Assembly: GCA_024195265.1 (NCBI GenBank)
Contig: JAJLRJ010000006.1
Location: 1,804,501-1,868,500, forward strand
Length of the DNA stretch: 64,000 bases
Source: Dendrophyllia cribrosa
Lineage: Eukaryota > Cnidaria > Anthozoa > Scleractinia > Dendrophylliidae
Reading direction: 5' to 3'
Part shown: positions 41,160 through 52,930 of the stretch, piece after piece
Numbering within the stretch: position 1 is the first letter of the stretch
Layout: the number at the start of each line of letters is the position of its first letter
Position numbers and translations under genes: made by a program
Notes under the pieces: generated by a model
What the model saw: only the letters and a program-made list of their open reading frames with translations
Told to the model about the DNA's origin: nothing
Database searches by the model: none

Positions 41160-41671
41160 AAAGGGATGGTTTCACGGTTCGGCGCATGTGGACAGATTAA
41201 AATGCTTTATTCACTTTCTTACCAATTTTATTGGTTAAAAAAACACACATTTACTTCAATAATCACATATTATAATTAGATCGAACAAAGCGAAGGATGA
41301 CCAAAATTCACAGAAAATTTCAACGGATTACCCCGACAAGGTCAACACTGAATAAAACCCTCGACCCGAAGGATTTATTCTATGCTCTGGTAGCTTTCAT
41401 GGTGCACATGGGTATGTATAACTATGAGCTGACTGGCCACGAAATTTTCAAGGGGAAATTTCCCGCCAGAGTTATCTACTCGATTCCGATTGATCTAAAC
41501 AATGAAATTAAATGGGTTATGTCATAGCTTGCACATGTGCTGCCCAGCCACTCAGCGCAATTAGGTTTTGCTATTCCTGAGTGACTGTGCTCTCTTCCTT
41601 TCACAATTATTTCCTTTTAATGATTATACACTTTTGTATTAAGAGCACAATAAAGATTGTTGTTGTTGTGA
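41160..41671 (+). mobile_element. Retroposed sequence with (TTG)n tail
   Basis: An open stretch (41297-41527) is followed by AATAAAGATTGTTGTTGTTG at about 41650. A polyadenylation signal beside a TTG simple-repeat tail is common at 3' ends of non-LTR elements and their SINEs. The protein stretch (MTKIHRKFQRITPTRSTLNK) is not recognised, so the element type is open. Confidence 0.35.
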
Positions 41672-41903
41672 AACCCTCCCTTAAATGTGTTCTGTATACT
41701 CAAGACACAAACTGTATATCATGGTGATGAGAAATGATCAAAAGATTGAATTCTGTTTGAAGTTTATGGTTTGTAATAATCCCTCTCTCACAATTAATTC
41801 CCCTTTGTAACAAACGTCCTGAGAGTGACCAGCATCAAATTTCTTCTCAGGCAAAAATGAAGGTCACAAGAATGTAGAAAATGCTCATCAAAGACCAAAT
41901 TAA

Positions 41904-43945
41904 GGTGTTTTCCTCCAGTTTCCATGCAGCCGCACCGACCATTTTTGAGCGGCCGTTTAACTAACTTTCCTTTATTGAATTAGTATGAAACTTACCCAAA
42001 GTATTGTACTTAGTTTGAAGTTTATAAGAGTGTAATAATTTTGTAAATCGCATTTAAAATTGCGGAGATAAACGAGAAACATTGAAATCACTTGAGTCTA
42101 AATTCCGAGCGATTGTGATGGCATCTAGAAAAATCAAAACCATTACGATAAACTATGACATATGGCAAACAAAATGTCTAAAAATTAGAAACTTTTGTCA
42201 AGCCGATTTTGAGTAAATTAGAAAAACATTTCGAACTTGTGATTTTGCATGTGTATGAGCACATCCATAAGTTCCTCAATTATGCTTATAAAAGTTTAAT
42301 TTCTCAATCTCAAATTTACGCCAAAATGTGTGTTTAGTGTATAAGATGAAACTATGGAAGTTTGAAAGCGTTTCTCGTTTTAGTTTTGGAGATTCGATTT
42401 TCTATAGGAAACCGTAGTTTTTTGACTGAGTCCTTGATATTGTAGTTTTAGCGCTTTTCTACGTATTTTTAAAAAACAGCGAGATAAATTTTTTTAAACT
42501 TTTATGGTCGTTTCTTTATAATATGAACAACATTGTCTCGAAGTTTCATCTTGATTGAAACATTGCAACATGGCCAAACAAAATAATAAAGTTCACCTAA
42601 AACGCGATTGAGACTGTGTTTTGATTGCACGGTTGAAGGCGCACAAAGACGCTTTAATTAATTCAGGTGAAGCGTAACGCATTTCTGCGTGACCATGTTT
42701 TGCGGAATACGTTAGGGGATGTGTTCCACGTTATTTTTATCATTCTCACAAATTTCAGTAGGACGTTTATTTGAAAGCAGGTTTTTTATTCGCATTTGAC
42801 GTGCACTGGACAGTGACACTCTCGGCATTTTGAATTGTAGGGAAAAGAAAGAAGTCAACGTGATTTGCATATAATTCTCAACACGCAGAAATGCGTTACA
42901 CTTCATCTGAATTAATTAACACATCTTTGTGCGCCTTCAACCGTGCAATCAAAACACGAAGTCTCAATCGCATATTAGGTGAACGTTATTATTTTATTTG
43001 GCCATGTTGCAATGTTTCAATCAAGATGAAACTTCGAGACAATGTTGTTCATATTGTAAAGAAACGACCATAAAAGTTTAAAAAAATCTATCTCACGGTT
43101 TTTGAAACATGTAAAAAAGTGCTAAAACTACAATATCAAGGACTCAGTCAAAAAACTATGGTTTCCTATAGAAAATCGAATCTCCAAAACTAAAACAAGA
43201 AACGCTTTCAAACTTTCATAGTTTCATCTTATACACTAAACACACATTTTGGGGTAAATTTGAGATTGAGAAATTTAACTTTTATAAGCTTAATTGAGGA
43301 ACTTATGGATGGGCTCATACACATGCAAAATCACAACTTCGAAATGATTTACTCAAAATTGGCTTGACAAAAGTTTCTAATTTTTAGATATTTTGTTTGC
43401 CATATGTCATAGTTTATCGTAATTGTTTTGATTTTTCTAGATGCCATCGCAATCGCTCGGAATTTAGACTCAAGTGATTTCAATTTTTCTCGTTTATCTC
43501 TGCAATTTTAAATGCGATTTAAAAAATTGTTACACTTTTAGAGCAGTTTTCAATTGAGTATCGAAAGTAATTACACAATTGCTTTGGTTTTGCATTGCTA
43601 CGCTTTGTGATTGGCTAAAAAATCTCGCGCCACTTTCTCGACCAATCAGAAGTAAAACCAAAACCAATCGTGACTTGCTCGCACGCGTTTTCCCGCGCTT
43701 GGCGCCGCCGACATGTAATTGCTTCGAGCTCTGATTGGTTCGTTGGATTGTTTACAACTGCTGTGATTGGTCAAAGTAATTACTTTGGTTTTAGTTTTAC
43801 GACACTCAATTGAAAACTGCTCTATAAACTTCAAACTATGTACAATATATTGTGTAAGTTTCATACTAATTCGATAAAGGAAAGTTAGTTAAATGGCCGC
43901 TCAAAAATGTTCGGTGCGGCTACACGGAAACTGGAGGGAAACACC
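41904..43945. mobile_element. Giant fold-back element, about 780-bp arms, TTAA target
   Basis: The left arm 41904-42690 is complementary to 42882-43945, the right arm being longer because a MITE (43541-43822) sits in it. Ends read GGTGTTTTCCTCCAGTTTCC inward; TTAA at 41900-41903 and 43946-43949. The loop is about 190 bases. Arms have diverged by scattered substitutions, more than in the 37517-39310 element, so this one is older. No transposase. Confidence 0.9.
43541..43822. mobile_element. 282-bp MITE with TA target, complete copy
   Basis: Inverted ends GAGCAGTTTTCAATTGAGTA; TA at 43539-43540 and 43823-43824. The opposite arm of the fold-back element (around 42030) preserves the empty site, which confirms the boundaries. 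Same family as 5511-5959 and 4030-4300. Confidence 0.92.
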
Positions 43946-43949
43946 TTAA

Positions 43950-45083
43950 TAGTTTTGCTCTATAACAAATTCTCCCAACTAGGAAAATTCTAAGTTGAAC
44001 CTTGGCTTTTAGGGTAATCACAACACCAAGTGAAATAACATTTACTGTCATGGTTCCCCATTGGGCAAATCAAAGCTAGCAAATCATGTCTGAAAACAAG
44101 AAGGAACACACAATTGATGTATAAACATCAGAAAAATAACCTTGTAACTTGGGCTAGTTGAACTGCCCACAGAAGCATTTAAGTTTATCACAGAGAAATC
44201 TAATGGTTTTCTGACACAGCTCCTGTCCTCTCTTGATCGCTTTTCTGCTAGTTTATGCGGGGTTGAGCCGCATAAACAACGTGACATCGCCTGGAAGAAG
44301 ACGCCTCCTCCATTATTAGTCTGAGAAACTAATTTTGAAAACCTCAATGAGATATTAAAAATACCCATCCTAAACAAGTAGCTGGTGTGTATAAAGCAAT
44401 CCAGAAGTTTTTAAAAACCATGTAGATTGAACACATAAAAAAATATCCTTAATGAAAACCGCCTTTCCTTACGTTCTAACAGGCCAAACATAAACCAAAA
44501 ATCACAACCAAGTGTGAGAAATCATACAAAAAGTCAAGTTTTTGGTCAACTTCAAGCTAAGAAAAATCGAAAAAAATCTGGGTCCTTTTGGGTCCTTTTT
44601 GGAAAAAACAACCCTTCGGCCCTTTATCTATTCTAAAATAGTCAATATTCGGAAAAAACACAATTTTTTATCTTCCAATATAAGCAAATTCATGAACAAG
44701 CAATGGGTCATCGATAACATTGTGACTCGAAGGTCATTTACAACAACCAAAATAGGTGTGTTAAACTGACGGAGTGGGTCGTTAACCACATCAGTATCTT
44801 CAAATAAACAATAAACAGCCAGGAAATATAAATTCCTTACCTTCTACATCAACAAAAAGCGACAATTATCCGTAGAGAACATGTACAAATTCACGAAGAA
44901 AACCCGCCATCTTGCGATCCCGTGCTGAGAATGAACGACGCTTTGCAATGTGGGATAGCAGTCACTCAGAGATTGCTCCGTCGATCACCAGAAAACTGAA
45001 AAGAAGATGTTTTATCCTTTACATGTCGGTTATTTTTGGCAACAATTCATTACATCTATATTTAAAATACTCCCCAAACAACC
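43950..45083. other. No gene seen; weak minus-strand exon candidate
   Basis: No domain recognised. On the minus strand an ATG near 44912 (MAGFLREFVHVLYG then stop) lies upstream of a donor-like AAG|GTAAGG near 44842. It could be a 5' exon, but support is minimal. Confidence 0.3.
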
Positions 45084-45448
45084 ATTATCCTTATCAACAA
45101 CAACCATTCATTCGCCTGTTGGCACTTACCGATAGGTACAACTAGTTTAATACCTCGGGTAGAAGTCGAACACTTAGAAATATTAATAATCCGCAAGGAA
45201 AGACACTGACTTGCAACTTTGTTTCCTGCCTAAGGCTTCTTTTGTTCCTGGTTATCAATAGATTTACAAAAAAAGCCGCAACTAAATGTGCGTCCTGGTA
45301 GAGAACGCACATTTAGTAGCGATAAAGGAGCTCACGACACGAAGGGATCCCAGGTGGTCACCCATCCGAGTTCCAACCCCGCCCGACAGAGCTTAACTTC
45401 GGCAATCTAACGAGCACCGATGTACTACCCTGTGGTATGGTCGTGAGC
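45084..45448 (-). mobile_element. 5S-derived repeat (SINE3-like), copy 2
   Basis: Second copy of the repeat at 32042-32399. Similarity starts at ATTATCCTTATCAACAA and runs through the 5S-like gene. Downstream in plus direction the copy-1 flank (TTGCTTTAATTTTA..TTGGCCTCGTTACCATG) resumes at about 48533, after two TTAA elements. Confidence 0.6.
45330..45448 (-). rRNA. 5S rRNA-like sequence (divergent), 119 nt
   Basis: Minus strand is 119 nt, the usual 5S length, beginning GCTCACGACCATACCACAGG and ending TTCGTGTCGTGAGC, so helix I closes with 9 bp. Box C-like GGAACTCGGATGGGTGACC is conserved. It differs from copy 1 at several positions and two indels near the 3' side. Variant gene, pseudogene or SINE head. 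Confidence 0.65.
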
Positions 45449-45452
45449 TTAA

Positions 45453-46247
45453 GGTGGCCGAACACAGTTTCACTGTACCTATGCCTCATTCATTGTCATT
45501 TTGAAACCACTAACGTCTGGGCGCCCAAAATTGGTGAGGCATACGATTAAGCAACAAGCTATATATTTTGATATTTTTGTTGAGCTTTTAGAGTGTTGCC
45601 ATGGCAACACGGTGGATTGAAAATCAGCCTGCAATATTTGGTTTCTTTTATTTTCAGAAAATCTAGTCATTAGATTTTGTCTATCATTTGTCTCCAGTAA
45701 ACTCGTAAAAATATTCGCATGTTAACACTGGTCTCATGTAATTTTGACAGAGGGATCTTCCGTAATTTGTGGTTTAATATGTCTGCGTTTTGAAAAAATC
45801 TCCTCTGTTAGATTTCAAATTTTTGATGGCAGGTGAGTTCGGCATATCCGGAACTATTATTGTGCCAAATTTCGTGAAATTCTAATGAGTAGTTTCGTAG
45901 AAATCAGCACGTTTCCGAGGAAAGTCGCTAAAACATCCAGTCACAATTTTTTGGTCAACTGCGCATGCGTTGCACTTGACTGAGTTCTCGATCCAAAGAC
46001 AAAAACGACCAAAAAGGCAGTGTAATTCTTCAATGGTTCCATATATTATCTATTGATTCAACAAACATTTTTACGAACAAAAAATTGTTTGATTTTAAGA
46101 CGAAAAACAACACTTTCGCGATCCACGCTGAGCAAAATAAAATGATCGCTGAACAGGCGCCACGATTGTTTTTCTCAAAACTCTGCGCGCGCTGACTCAC
46201 GTAAGCAGCTGAAATTGAAGAGCGCGCGCAAACTGTGTTCAGCCACC
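45453..46247. mobile_element. 795-bp TTAA element (non-coding)
   Basis: Ends GGTGGCCGAACACAGTTT and complementary AAACTGTGTTCAGCCACC, TTAA at 45449-45452 and 46248-46251. No gene. The right TTAA is shared with the next element, so the two are stacked. Confidence 0.88.
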
Positions 46248-46251
46248 TTAA

Positions 46252-48524
46252 GGTGGCTCGATATAGTTTTTTTTTGGCGCGCGCAGATTGGGTTCTAATT
46301 TACCCGCGGGACTTTTAAAAATTTGAGTCATGCAAGAAAAAAGATAAACAAACATGGCCGCAACACTCCTTTCGCAATTTTATTTTTGCGCCGGCCTGGT
46401 TGACTGTGTTTTTCGCGTGTATGCAAGCTAGGTTTACATTCTTCTTTCTTTGGTGGTAATGTGATTTACCGAGAAAAAGAAAATAGGGCGGTTAAAGTTC
46501 CCTGACAAGAATGCAGTGAAGAATGGTTTCGCGATCGACAACTCAGCCCCGCATCGACGCAATTTTCCTCTGAATACGAGAGAGTTTATTTTGGGCTGTT
46601 TTTAGGGGCAGTGTATTTTCTTAATCTAAACTCTATTAAAAGAGTAATGCAGAATGTGTTGGGAAAGACAGTTCATCTTCTAATAAGAACAAACAGCAAC
46701 AGAGCGTGTGCGCGACGAAGTTCCCACCCACTGCATGCCATTTGTGGTCGATTCTCGTCATCAATTAGATAAGAAAATGCACAAAAAAGGGTTATCCAGC
46801 TACGAACTACCAGAGGAAATAAAAAGCAAAAAGGAAGCAGACGTTGTATGGCTTTTAATGAAGCAGCAAATCAGAAATACTCAAAGGAGAAAATTAGGAA
46901 ATCTTCGATCTGGGGTTCAAGAAAAGACACAACACGGCTACAGTGATTATCAATTTGTAGTTTTTGATACGGAGACAACTTCTTTAGATAAAATAGCAGC
47001 TATAACTAATTATAAACAAGTAAACACTTACAATTACTATGTGCATTTTCCCAAAATGCAATATCAGCTACTACGCTTCTCGATTTAACAAACTGTCAGT
47101 GGAATCGATAAATGGCCAGAAAACTTTGCTCAAAGAAAACGTTCCAGTGCATATTGTTCAACTGAGCGATTTCACCACTTTTCTCTCCAGTAATGCTATC
47201 GCAAATTGTCACAGTGTTTTGATCGGCCACAATTCTTTTGTTTTGACACTCCCACATTGCTACGCTGTCTTAGGCTCTCTCCTCCGCAGAGGCTCCTATC
47301 AGTTGGGCATGAGTTCAAAGAAACACTTTCATCCATGAAAAATTCTATTCGCCGACAGTCTTCACCTTGTCAAAACACCCGAATCGCTCAATCCGGGAGG
47401 AAAGCCCTGTAGAAGCAATCTTCCATCGGTTTTAAAATCTGTTTTTAATGAAGAGCTTTTTAGCACATGATGCTTTGGAAGATGTCTTTGCTCTCCATCG
47501 CGTATTTATTATTATTTCAATCCCCGTCGTTGTAAACAACGGCAATGTAAATCCCGCCTCCTTCGCTTTCGAAGACATGGTATTTTTAGACGAACGCTTC
47601 CAGCGTGTGCAATTTCAGGGATAACATCTTTTCTCAGAGTAATAATGGGCTGGTAAAGCAAAGCCTCCTACAAAAAAATTGCAGAAAGTGGCCTGTCCTA
47701 CCAGGACTTACAGCGTCTCTAGAGAGGCTCGCAATTTTGAGCAGAGCGCCGACAGCAGCGATTCCATCCACACCACGAGGAACAAAGCATCCAGCGATTT
47801 TAGCCAGAATTGTTAATCATTTCGAAGGCAAGTAATGTACCAGCCATTACTAGACACGATTCATCCAAAAGATAACAGTTTCTATCTCACAAAAAGCTGC
47901 ACAGCGCGAAAGAGATTTGTCTATAAATGAATAAACAAGAATAAAAAAATCCGCAAATCGACCACAAAATCCGCGTGGAGGAGTGGCGTGACAACTGCCA
48001 CGCATGCGTAATTGCCGATCTTGTCGTGTCAAAATTTTCAGAAAGTTGAAACTTTCGAAGTCCACACTTCCGCTTCCGCTCGGTAAATTTTTTTCATTTT
48101 TTGCATGTTGACTTCGTTCTATCCAAAGTGCGTTTTTACGCGATTTTCAAAAAATTCTGTCAACAGAGAAAAAAATTACCAACGAATTCTAAAAAACGCG
48201 TTTTTTCTTTAAAATTTCTGACAGATTTTTTTTAAAGTTGGTACTCGGGTAGAACACAGGGGTCGAAGGCCGTATGCAAAATTTAAACAGAATTCACCGT
48301 GGAATTTTAAAGATAATTGAAGATATGTCTGTTTTGAGGCCCTACTTAAAAGCCTAATGGCGTTGCCATGGCAACGCCAACCTCGATACATGTATGGCAA
48401 ATTAATACTGTAATATTATCTTGATTTCGGGGTAAAATGTGATGACGATCCGCAAAGTATAACTCTAATTGTTTTGCCTCCAAATATACTATACAGGGAA
48501 ACCAAAATACTATATCGAGCCACC
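46252..48524 (+). mobile_element. 2.27-kb TTAA transposon carrying a DEDDh exonuclease gene
   Basis: Terminal inverted repeats GGTGGCTCGATATAGT at both ends; TTAA at 46248-46251 and 48525-48528. The end sequence belongs to the same group as the fold-back element 37517-39310 and the 795-bp element next door. No transposase is visible; the cargo is an exonuclease-like gene (46690-47840). A second, truncated and inverted copy at 23936-25426 shares the left end and the gene, which shows that the cargo moved with the ends. Sequence 47841-48524 is non-coding. Confidence 0.88.
46690..47840 (+). pseudogene. DEDDh 3'-5' exonuclease-like gene, frameshifted
   Basis: N-terminal open part (46708-47088): HQLDKKMHKKGLSSYELPEE, VVWLLMKQQIRNTQRRK, then FVVFDTETTSLDKIAAI, the ExoI motif with D and E. 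In other frames follow INGQKTLLKENVPVHIVQLS, the ExoII region VLIGHNSF...FDTP (about 47210-47250), HDALEDVFALHR (ExoIII, from about 47465) and SGLSYQDLQRL-like (about 47690-47715). All four acidic residues and the His of the DEDDh family can therefore be found, but not in one frame. A short intron after the ExoI segment is possible (donor-like GTAAACAC). The family removes 3' nucleotides from DNA or RNA; PML C-terminal and DnaQ-like domains are relatives. The role in a transposon is unknown. Confidence 0.7.
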
Positions 48525-48528
48525 TTAA

Positions 48529-48800
48529 GTGAGTTGCTTTAATTTTAATAAATATACGGATGTTGGCCTCGTTACCATGCATATTGTAAAAGAGGGAATG
48601 GACTGGATTTGTAAAACATGAAATGGATTTGTAAAATATGGATTTGTAAACTAGGGATTTGTAAAACATGGATTTGAAAACATGGATTTTGTAAAATGAA
48701 AACAAAAAGTATTATTTCGATTTTTTAATTTCATTTTTTTCTGTCCTCCAGATGTTGTCACAGATTATATCTTAAACTAGAAATGCATGGCAACACTGGT
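48529..48800. repeat. Continuation of the 5S-repeat flank with GGATTTGTAAAACATG array
   Basis: TTGGCCTCGTTACCATGCAT and several GGATTTGTAAAACATG copies (48600-48690), then CTGTCCTCCAGATGTTGTCA, match 32440-32760 and inverted 60180-60480. This is the third copy of the segment. It lacks the kinase piece apart from a short GCATGGCAACACTGGTAATT. Confidence 0.75.
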
Positions 48801-49577
48801 AATTGGAATCGTTTGTGGCAAAATAGATTAAAATTTCACATGCATCACAACTCAGGTTCTTCGTTTCTTTTCTTTTCTTTCCTCCTCTTTATTTCTTTCA
48901 ATTCAAGTGAAATAAAGGGTGTTGACAAGCACTGACAAATCCAACTAGCGCGTGGTGTGGTTGTTATGACCTTGTTCACTCGGTTTTTGCTGGTTTGACT
49001 TTTACAGTTTAGCCCTGATCAGCGTATCTTTTAAAGATCTACCCTTCTTGTATGAAATAAGGGGAGGCTCTTCATAGATTTGTCTTAGCAAAGGTTGTGA
49101 TTAGATGCCATTTGTCCATGAAGATCTGTTTTAAGTTAAGCACACATGCCTGTATTGTGTTACAAAGGGTAATATTTCTTTGCGCGCTTTTGTTTTGTCT
49201 TTGAGAGCTGACTTTCTGTGAAAGAATTTTATTTCTGAGAGCGCTTTCTCGGTCAGATTGTTTGGGTAGCGTCCATAGATTTTGTTTAAATTTATTGATG
49301 TTTTCCTCAAAAGTCGCCTTGAGTTCGTTCTGAGGAGTCACAGGGCATCTCCTTTGACAAAACCTTTCTTGACTCCCGGTGAGTGACAAGATTTAAAGTG
49401 CGTGTATTGAACATATGCCACAATCTGAGAAACAATTGAACTGGTTTGACAATTATTAAACTGTTAGTAAGTAACACACATCTTACTTTATATCTTGTCC
49501 TATTTAATGCTAAAAACTGCCATTACGGTTAAAAAGGAAAAAGAAACAAATATATTTTGGTTGAAAATCTTCTGTAA
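48801..49577. other. No clear gene; possible Penelope-like remnant
   Basis: A minus-strand open stretch (49072-49389) with KFKQNLWTLPKQSDRESALR and LNLKQIFMDKWHLITTF vaguely resembles the C-terminal end of Penelope-like RT proteins. I would not rely on it. The remainder is AT-rich and featureless. Confidence 0.3.
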
Positions 49578-49650
49578 TGATTCTATTTCGTCATTGGTCT
49601 AAGTCGCTAGTAAGTCACGTGAGATAGAGCGCGGGAACCTGAGCATTCAG
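49578..49650 (+). repeat. DIRS left inverted terminal repeat
   Basis: GATTCTATTTCGTCATTGGT through GAGCATTCAGT; complementary, with scattered differences, to the right repeat at about 53990-54065. Confidence 0.88.
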
Positions 49651-49715
49651 TTTTTGAGCGTTGACCTTTGAGCAGTCAGACGTGGGATCGAACGATCCAC
49701 ACAAATCAGCAAATA

Positions 49716-50813
49716 ATGACCGACCAGGACGGAGAGAGCTCGCTACAAGAGGATGAATTGTTAAGAGAAGAAAGTGAGGATAATTCTGGAGGAACTGAGA
49801 ACACGAATGAGTCTTTATTGACCCTCCTCAAAACGATGAACACAAGTATGGCAGCCATGAGCGACTCGCTCAAGCGACTGCATACAAAAGGGGAAACTCA
49901 GGGCCCCCAAATGGCAGAATCTGCCCGAAAACGAAAATCCCAACCAACGAGGGATAACTCTGACTTAGAGGAATCGGATGCAGATGCTCTTTTGGCTGAC
50001 ACCAACAAACGACAAAAAGTTGTCAATGAGAGCAATGGCGCCACGTGCGCCAGTGGAGATGACGAAGCCGATGCTTTGCTCGATGAAATCGCGCAATCAC
50101 TCACCGAGACAGAGAACACTGCTCCGAAAGTATCGGAAAAACTTGCCAACATTGTCAACCTGAGATGGCTTAATAAGCTTGATGACAAGAACCTCAAGGA
50201 GAAATCGGAGAAATATCTCCGCCCGATAAATTGTGCTCGCCTGATCACTCCGAAGGTGAACCCTGAAATTTGGGGACGCCTCGATCGACAGTGCAGGGGC
50301 AAAGACCTCAGGTTGTCAAGCTTGCAAACAACACTTACGAAAGTTGGCAATATTACCGCCCAAACGACAGATATGTTGTTGAAAGCTCGTGCTGAAGGCA
50401 GCCAACTTGATGAAGGCATCATACGTATGAACACCGATGCGCTGGCACTTCTTGGACACATTAGCTTCCAAATATCACAGCGAAGACGTGATGTTATTCG
50501 ACCGACTCTGAACAAAGATTACTCTACGCTATGTGCTTCTCACGTGCCAATAACTACCATGCTGTTTGGTGATGAGTTGCAAACGCAACTTAATCACATC
50601 CGTGCTTCTAACAAGATCAGTAGCACGGCAAGCACATCTACCTTCGCTAATAAGCGACCCTACAATACTAATTATAAATCGCAAACATCGACTAGACAAT
50701 GGAGGCCTTTTTTAGACAGAGCGCCTCAGGGCAACCAGTCGAACAAGAAACCGACTCATTATCAGTACAACCACTGGAAGAAACGGCCCAACAAAACAAC
50801 GGACCAGAAGTAA
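49716..50813 (+). CDS. DIRS gag-like protein
   Basis: ATG at 49716 starts MTDQDGESSLQEDELLREES, an acidic N-terminus, followed by a helical segment (SLLTLLKTMNTSMAAMSDSL), a basic stretch and a central domain of about 150 residues (LANIVNLRWLNKL, INCARLITPKVNPEIWGRLD, LQTTLTKVGNITAQT). It ends in a Lys/Arg/Gln-rich tail. No zinc knuckle, as is common in DIRS gag. An upstream in-frame extension to 49668 lacks ATG. 365 codons, uninterrupted: this is the only intact frame of the element. Confidence 0.85.
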   Translation: MTDQDGESSLQEDELLREESEDNSGGTENTNESLLTLLKTMNTSMAAMSDSLKRLHTKGETQGPQMAESARKRKSQPTRDNSDLEESDADALLADTNKRQKVVNESNGATCASGDDEADALLDEIAQSLTETENTAPKVSEKLANIVNLRWLNKLDDKNLKEKSEKYLRPINCARLITPKVNPEIWGRLDRQCRGKDLRLSSLQTTLTKVGNITAQTTDMLLKARAEGSQLDEGIIRMNTDALALLGHISFQISQRRRDVIRPTLNKDYSTLCASHVPITTMLFGDELQTQLNHIRASNKISSTASTSTFANKRPYNTNYKSQTSTRQWRPFLDRAPQGNQSNKKPTHYQYNHWKKRPNKTTDQK

Positions 50814-50820
50814 CCAGTGA

Positions 50821-52930
50821 TATTATTACAAAACTAAACACCAGGTAAATGACTTTCAAACTATCTTGCCTTCCCTTTTAGCATATTTTCAAGGGAGAAC
50901 ACAAACGTTCATAGCAGGTAGTTTAGCTGCTTATTCTCACATATGGCAAGATTTGACCTCTGATCCTGAAATTTTGGAGACAGTCACTGCCCTAAAAATT
51001 CAATTTGATACATCGCCAATGCAGTTAAAACCTTTGATCCAAACTACGCTATCAGATACACAAAAAGAATCTGTTGATTTGGAAATTGCTCAACTCCTCA
51101 AAAAAGAAGTTATTCAAACTTGTACACATGAGGTGGGGGAATTTATCTCCCCTATATTTACCAGACCCAAGAAAGATGGTTCTTATCGCATGATTTTGAA
51201 CCTGAAATCTTTTAACGAACATGTAACTTACCATCACTTTAAAATGGAGAACATTTGGTCTGCCATCAGGCTGATGAGGCCTGGATGCTACATGGCATCC
51301 ATAGATCTGAAAGATGCATATTATTCAGTGCCCATATGCAGAAACCACCAGAAATTTCTAAAGTTTGAATGGAATGGGATCTTGTACCAATTTGTGTGTT
51401 TCCCTAATGGGCTAGCTCTTTGCCCTCGGAAATTTACAAAGCTGCTAAAGCCAGTTTTCTCAATCTTAAGGAAACAAGGTCACATCTTAGTTGCATATAT
51501 AGATGATTCTTGGTTAACAGCTGAAAATTTTAACCTATGTATACGGAATGTTGTTGATACTGTCACCTTGCTGGACAAAGTAGGATTTATTGTTCACCCG
51601 GAAAAGTCAGTCCTACTTCCAACTCAGACCATAGTTTTCTTGGGATTTGTTCTCAATTCCATTTTGATGCAGGTGTCACTGACTCATGAAAGAGCTCTTA
51701 AATTAAGAAGCCTGTGAGAATTTGCTAGCTACTGCCTTCCCATGTATTAGGAATGTTGCCCAAGTACTGGGGCTTTTGTCCTCTAGTTTTCCAGGGGTAA
51801 TGTATGGTCCATTGCACCATAAGTTTCTGGAAATGGACAAAACTCAAGCTCTTAAAATACACCATGGGAATTTTGATAAGAACATGTCTTTATCCCAGGA
51901 AGCCATAACAGACCTAAAATGGTGGGTTGATGCATTACCAACAGCATATAACCCTATAAACCATGGAGACCCTCAGGTTACTATGACAACAGTTGCCTCT
52001 TTGATTGGATGGGGGTGCTGTCTTGATACAGTCACTACTGGAGGGAATTGGACTCCAGAAGAAGCCCAACAGGACATCAATTATTTAGAAATTCTTGCTG
52101 TTTTCCTTGCTCTTAAATCATTTTCAAATGCAGTCTCGGGTAAACACATTAAACTTATGGTTGATAACACCACTGCTGTGTCCACAATAAACCAGATGGG
52201 CACATGCCATTCCTGGGCAAACAATAAACTTGTGCATCAAATCTGGGAGTGGTGCATAACCCATCATATTTGGCCAACAGCTGTACATATTCCTGGGAAA
52301 CAAAATACTGAGGCAGATAAAGAATCACGACTCTCTCGAAGAGAAACGGAATGGACTTTACAAAAGTCACTCTTTGATGCTGCCACTAAAAAACTGTGTG
52401 TTATTCCTGATGTGGACCTATTTGCCTCTAGGTTGAATTACCAACTGAAACCCTATATTGCATACAAGCCTGACCCAGAAGCACATGCCATTGATGCTTT
52501 TCACATTTCATGGCAGGGCTACATTTTTTTATGCCTTCCCACCATTTAGTGTAATACAACGTGTATTGCGAAAGATCTCTGTAGAGAAGGCCACAGGCCT
52601 CTTAGTAGTTCCAAACTGGCCAACTCAAACTTGGTGGCCATATTTAATGAGTATGCTCATTGATTTTCCTCTAATCCTACCTAGGAGGGACAACACGCTG
52701 TACCTACCGGCACATCCTCAACTGCTTCACCCACTGCACAAGAAACTACAACTACTGGTCTGCCACTTATCAGGGATCTCCTCAAAAGCAGAGGCATTTC
52801 GGCTGGAGCTACAAAAATCATCATGCAATCTTGGCGAACAAGCACGCAAAAACAATATCAGACTTACCACCAGAGATGGCGAGTGTTCTGTAGTTCAATG
52901 GGTATCAATCCCATTTCAGCTTCTCTAGGG
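50821..52930 (+). pseudogene. DIRS reverse transcriptase and RNase H, frameshifted
   Basis: Open from 50821 (frame differs from gag). RT motifs: FTRPKKDGSYRMILNLKSFN, CYMASIDLKDAYYSVPI, FVCFPNGLALCPRKFTKLL, catalytic YIDD (near 51497-51508), GFIVHPEKS and TIVFLGFVLNS. A missing base near 51716 shifts the frame into the RNase H part (GWGCCLDT, NYLEILAVFLALKSF, LMVDNTTAVSTINQ, VHIPGKQNTEADKESR). An extra T in the run at 52523-52530 shifts it again into FYAFPPFSVIQRVLRKI and VVPNWPTQTWWP, the conserved DIRS C-terminal region. Catalytic Asp residues are retained. Confidence 0.88.

Noticed and set aside
44084..44377. 97-residue minus-strand open frame
   Set aside because: No recognisable motif and no neighbouring exon; likely chance.
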